The notes below the pieces were generated by a model. It did no database searches. It was not told the DNA's origin and was given only the letters and a program-made list of their open reading frames with translations. Positions 63,104-64,000 of a stretch of 64,000 bases of DNA are shown here, one piece after another (position 1 is the stretch's first letter; every line of letters starts with the position of its first letter). This DNA comes from an uncultured Paracoccaceae bacterium. Lineage in GTDB: Bacteria; Pseudomonadota; Alphaproteobacteria; Rhodobacterales; Rhodobacteraceae. The stretch is taken from positions 186,001 to 250,000 of the forward strand of contig CANNFA010000003.1 of NCBI GenBank assembly GCA_947503765.1. Reading direction: 5' to 3'. A program made the position numbers and the translations under genes.

Positions 63104-64000
63104 GACCAGAGCCGCGCGGCCCCGTCCCGCGCGGGCACCAGTCGCAGCGCGCTTTCCCCCGGATAGACGGCGAGCGCCCCGGTCTCGCGCAGCTTGTCGC
63201 GGTCGAGCAGCAGGCAGGGCCCGGCCGCACTGGCGGCGCCGCGCAGGATGACCAGCGCCGCGGTCTCGCAGCTTGCCGCGGCCCGCGCCGATGCACCGCG
63301 TCCCGTCAGGTGCACGATGGCCTTTCCCCCAAGCTCGAACCGCCCGCCCGTCAGCCCTGCGCGGTCGAAGGCCGCCGGCTGCTCGGCGGCATCGCCGTCG
63401 TTTTCCAGCCAGCTGAGGGCGACGAACCCCTCGCCGCGCGGCTTCGACAGGGCGCGGCCCCGATCGGTCATCACCCCGACCAGCCCCCCGGTCTCGGAGA
63501 TCAGGACCGGCGGCCGCTCTGCCAGGGACCACAGCACCAGCGCGGCAAGCGCCGGGGCAGCGCCCGCCAGCCGCGCGCGGCCCTGCCAAAGGATCGCCCA
63601 CAGCATCCCGAGCGCCAGCAGCGGCAACACCGCCTCGCCCGGTGCCACCACCGGGGTGACCGCGCCTTCCAGGCCGGACACCCAATGCGCCACGCCCAGG
63701 ATCCAGTCCAGCGCCGGGCGCATCAGCGCCAGCGCCCAGTGCGACACCCCGAGCGGCCAGAGCAATGCAGCAAGCACGGCACCCGGCATCACCACGGTTC
63801 CCATCAAGGGCACGGCGAGCAGGTTCGCGATCAGGCCGTAATCGGCGATCCGGTTGAAATGCGCCGCCGCGATGGGCGCGGTGGCGGCGCCGGCGACGGC
63901 CGAGGACAGCACCAGCGCCAGCACCGGGCGCAGCCAGCGCGGCACATGCCGCGCCGCGTTCCAGTCCCGCAGCGCGCCGAAGACGGCCACCAGCGCCGTG
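63097..64000 (-). CDS. comEC: ComEC/Rec2-type DNA-uptake channel (N-terminus beyond window)
   Basis: The last roughly 300 codons of a ComEC-family membrane protein; the frame is open to the right edge (…[13 protein letters not shown]). The visible part has competence-domain helices ([20 protein letters not shown] is a hallmark, [14 protein letters not shown] follows) and a C-terminal region with no metallo-beta-lactamase HxHxDH in the visible part. Whether it supports transformation is unknown. Convergent with lexA. Confidence 0.85.
   Translation of the reverse strand, partial: TALVAVFGALRDWNAARHVPRWLRPVLALVLSSAVAGAATAPIAAAHFNRIADYGLIANLLAVPLMGTVVMPGAVLAALLWPLGVSHWALALMRPALDWILGVAHWVSGLEGAVTPVVAPGEAVLPLLALGMLWAILWQGRARLAGAAPALAALVLWSLAERPPVLISETGGLVGVMTDRGRALSKPRGEGFVALSWLENDGDAAEQPAAFDRAGLTGGRFELGGKAIVHLTGRGASARAAASCETAALVILRGAASAAGPCLLLDRDKLRETGALAVYPGESALRLVPARDGAARLWSQ

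Overview
The window looks like a chromosomal segment of a high-GC alphaproteobacterium of the order Rhodobacterales (Rhodobacter/Roseobacter type). The evidence is very GC-rich coding DNA with strong third-position GC bias, pervasive ATGA/GTGA/TGATG stop-start overlaps, and gene orders I associate with this group: iscR-cysteine desulfurase-sufBCDS, trpE | divergent deacetylase | trpGDC-moaC-moeA-lexA, and a branched-chain-type ABC operon with interspersed small secreted proteins. No phage, transposase, CRISPR array or replication origin was recognised. Most of it is core genome.

Layout. 0-6 kb (mostly minus strand): a truncated PstS-type binding protein, a Cys/Met-type PLP enzyme, gamma carbonic anhydrase, gmk, yicC, a PAS protein (+) and a GlxA/AraC regulator. 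6-7.5 kb: class II DAHP synthase, which enters the shikimate pathway that later feeds the trp genes. 7.6-14.7 kb: a complete branched-chain amino-acid-type ABC transporter (binding protein, two ATPases, two permeases) with three small secreted proteins in the operon; two of these look like paralogues. 14.7-18.5 kb: a Cys-rich mini-protein, a MobA-like nucleotidyltransferase, a membrane protein, a Hint-domain protein and glycerate kinase. 18.6 kb: tRNA-Arg(CCG). 18.7-27.4 kb (minus): a DoxX protein and the SUF Fe-S cluster operon headed by a single-cysteine IscR, with an Irr-box-like palindrome in its promoter. 27.6-31.3 kb: alpha/beta hydrolase, YqaE/Pmp3, icd, YitT and an SMR transporter.

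31.3-40.7 kb is the most accessory-looking part: a three-His-box desaturase, a Stealth-type sugar-phosphate transferase, an FGGY kinase, a CDP-alcohol phosphatidyltransferase, a cyclic-peptide-type ABC exporter, a large BTAD regulator carrying a degenerate cyclase-like domain, and a CPBP-like membrane protein. I propose this as a possible undescribed envelope-lipid or glycoconjugate system; that is inference from gene content and order. 41-52.7 kb is housekeeping: ndk, an ABC-F protein, MarC, an aspartic protease, a RACo-like ASKHA ferredoxin-domain protein, a DUF2852 protein under two identical palindromes, Bpt, DUF192, a double cold-shock protein, pdxH, fabI and gpt. 52.9-63.1 kb holds ppiD, trpE, a divergent polysaccharide deacetylase (opposite strand), then trpGDC-moaC-moeA and lexA with a triple SOS half-site. 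The window ends inside comEC.

Non-coding signals of note: the Irr-like box and promoter before iscR; GAAC-N7-GAAC-N7-GAAC before lexA; two ATGTGAA-N5-TTCACAT palindromes before the DUF2852 gene; a 25-bp dispersed intergenic repeat in three copies plus a weak relative; several intrinsic terminators; and an intercistronic hairpin after the ABC binding-protein gene.
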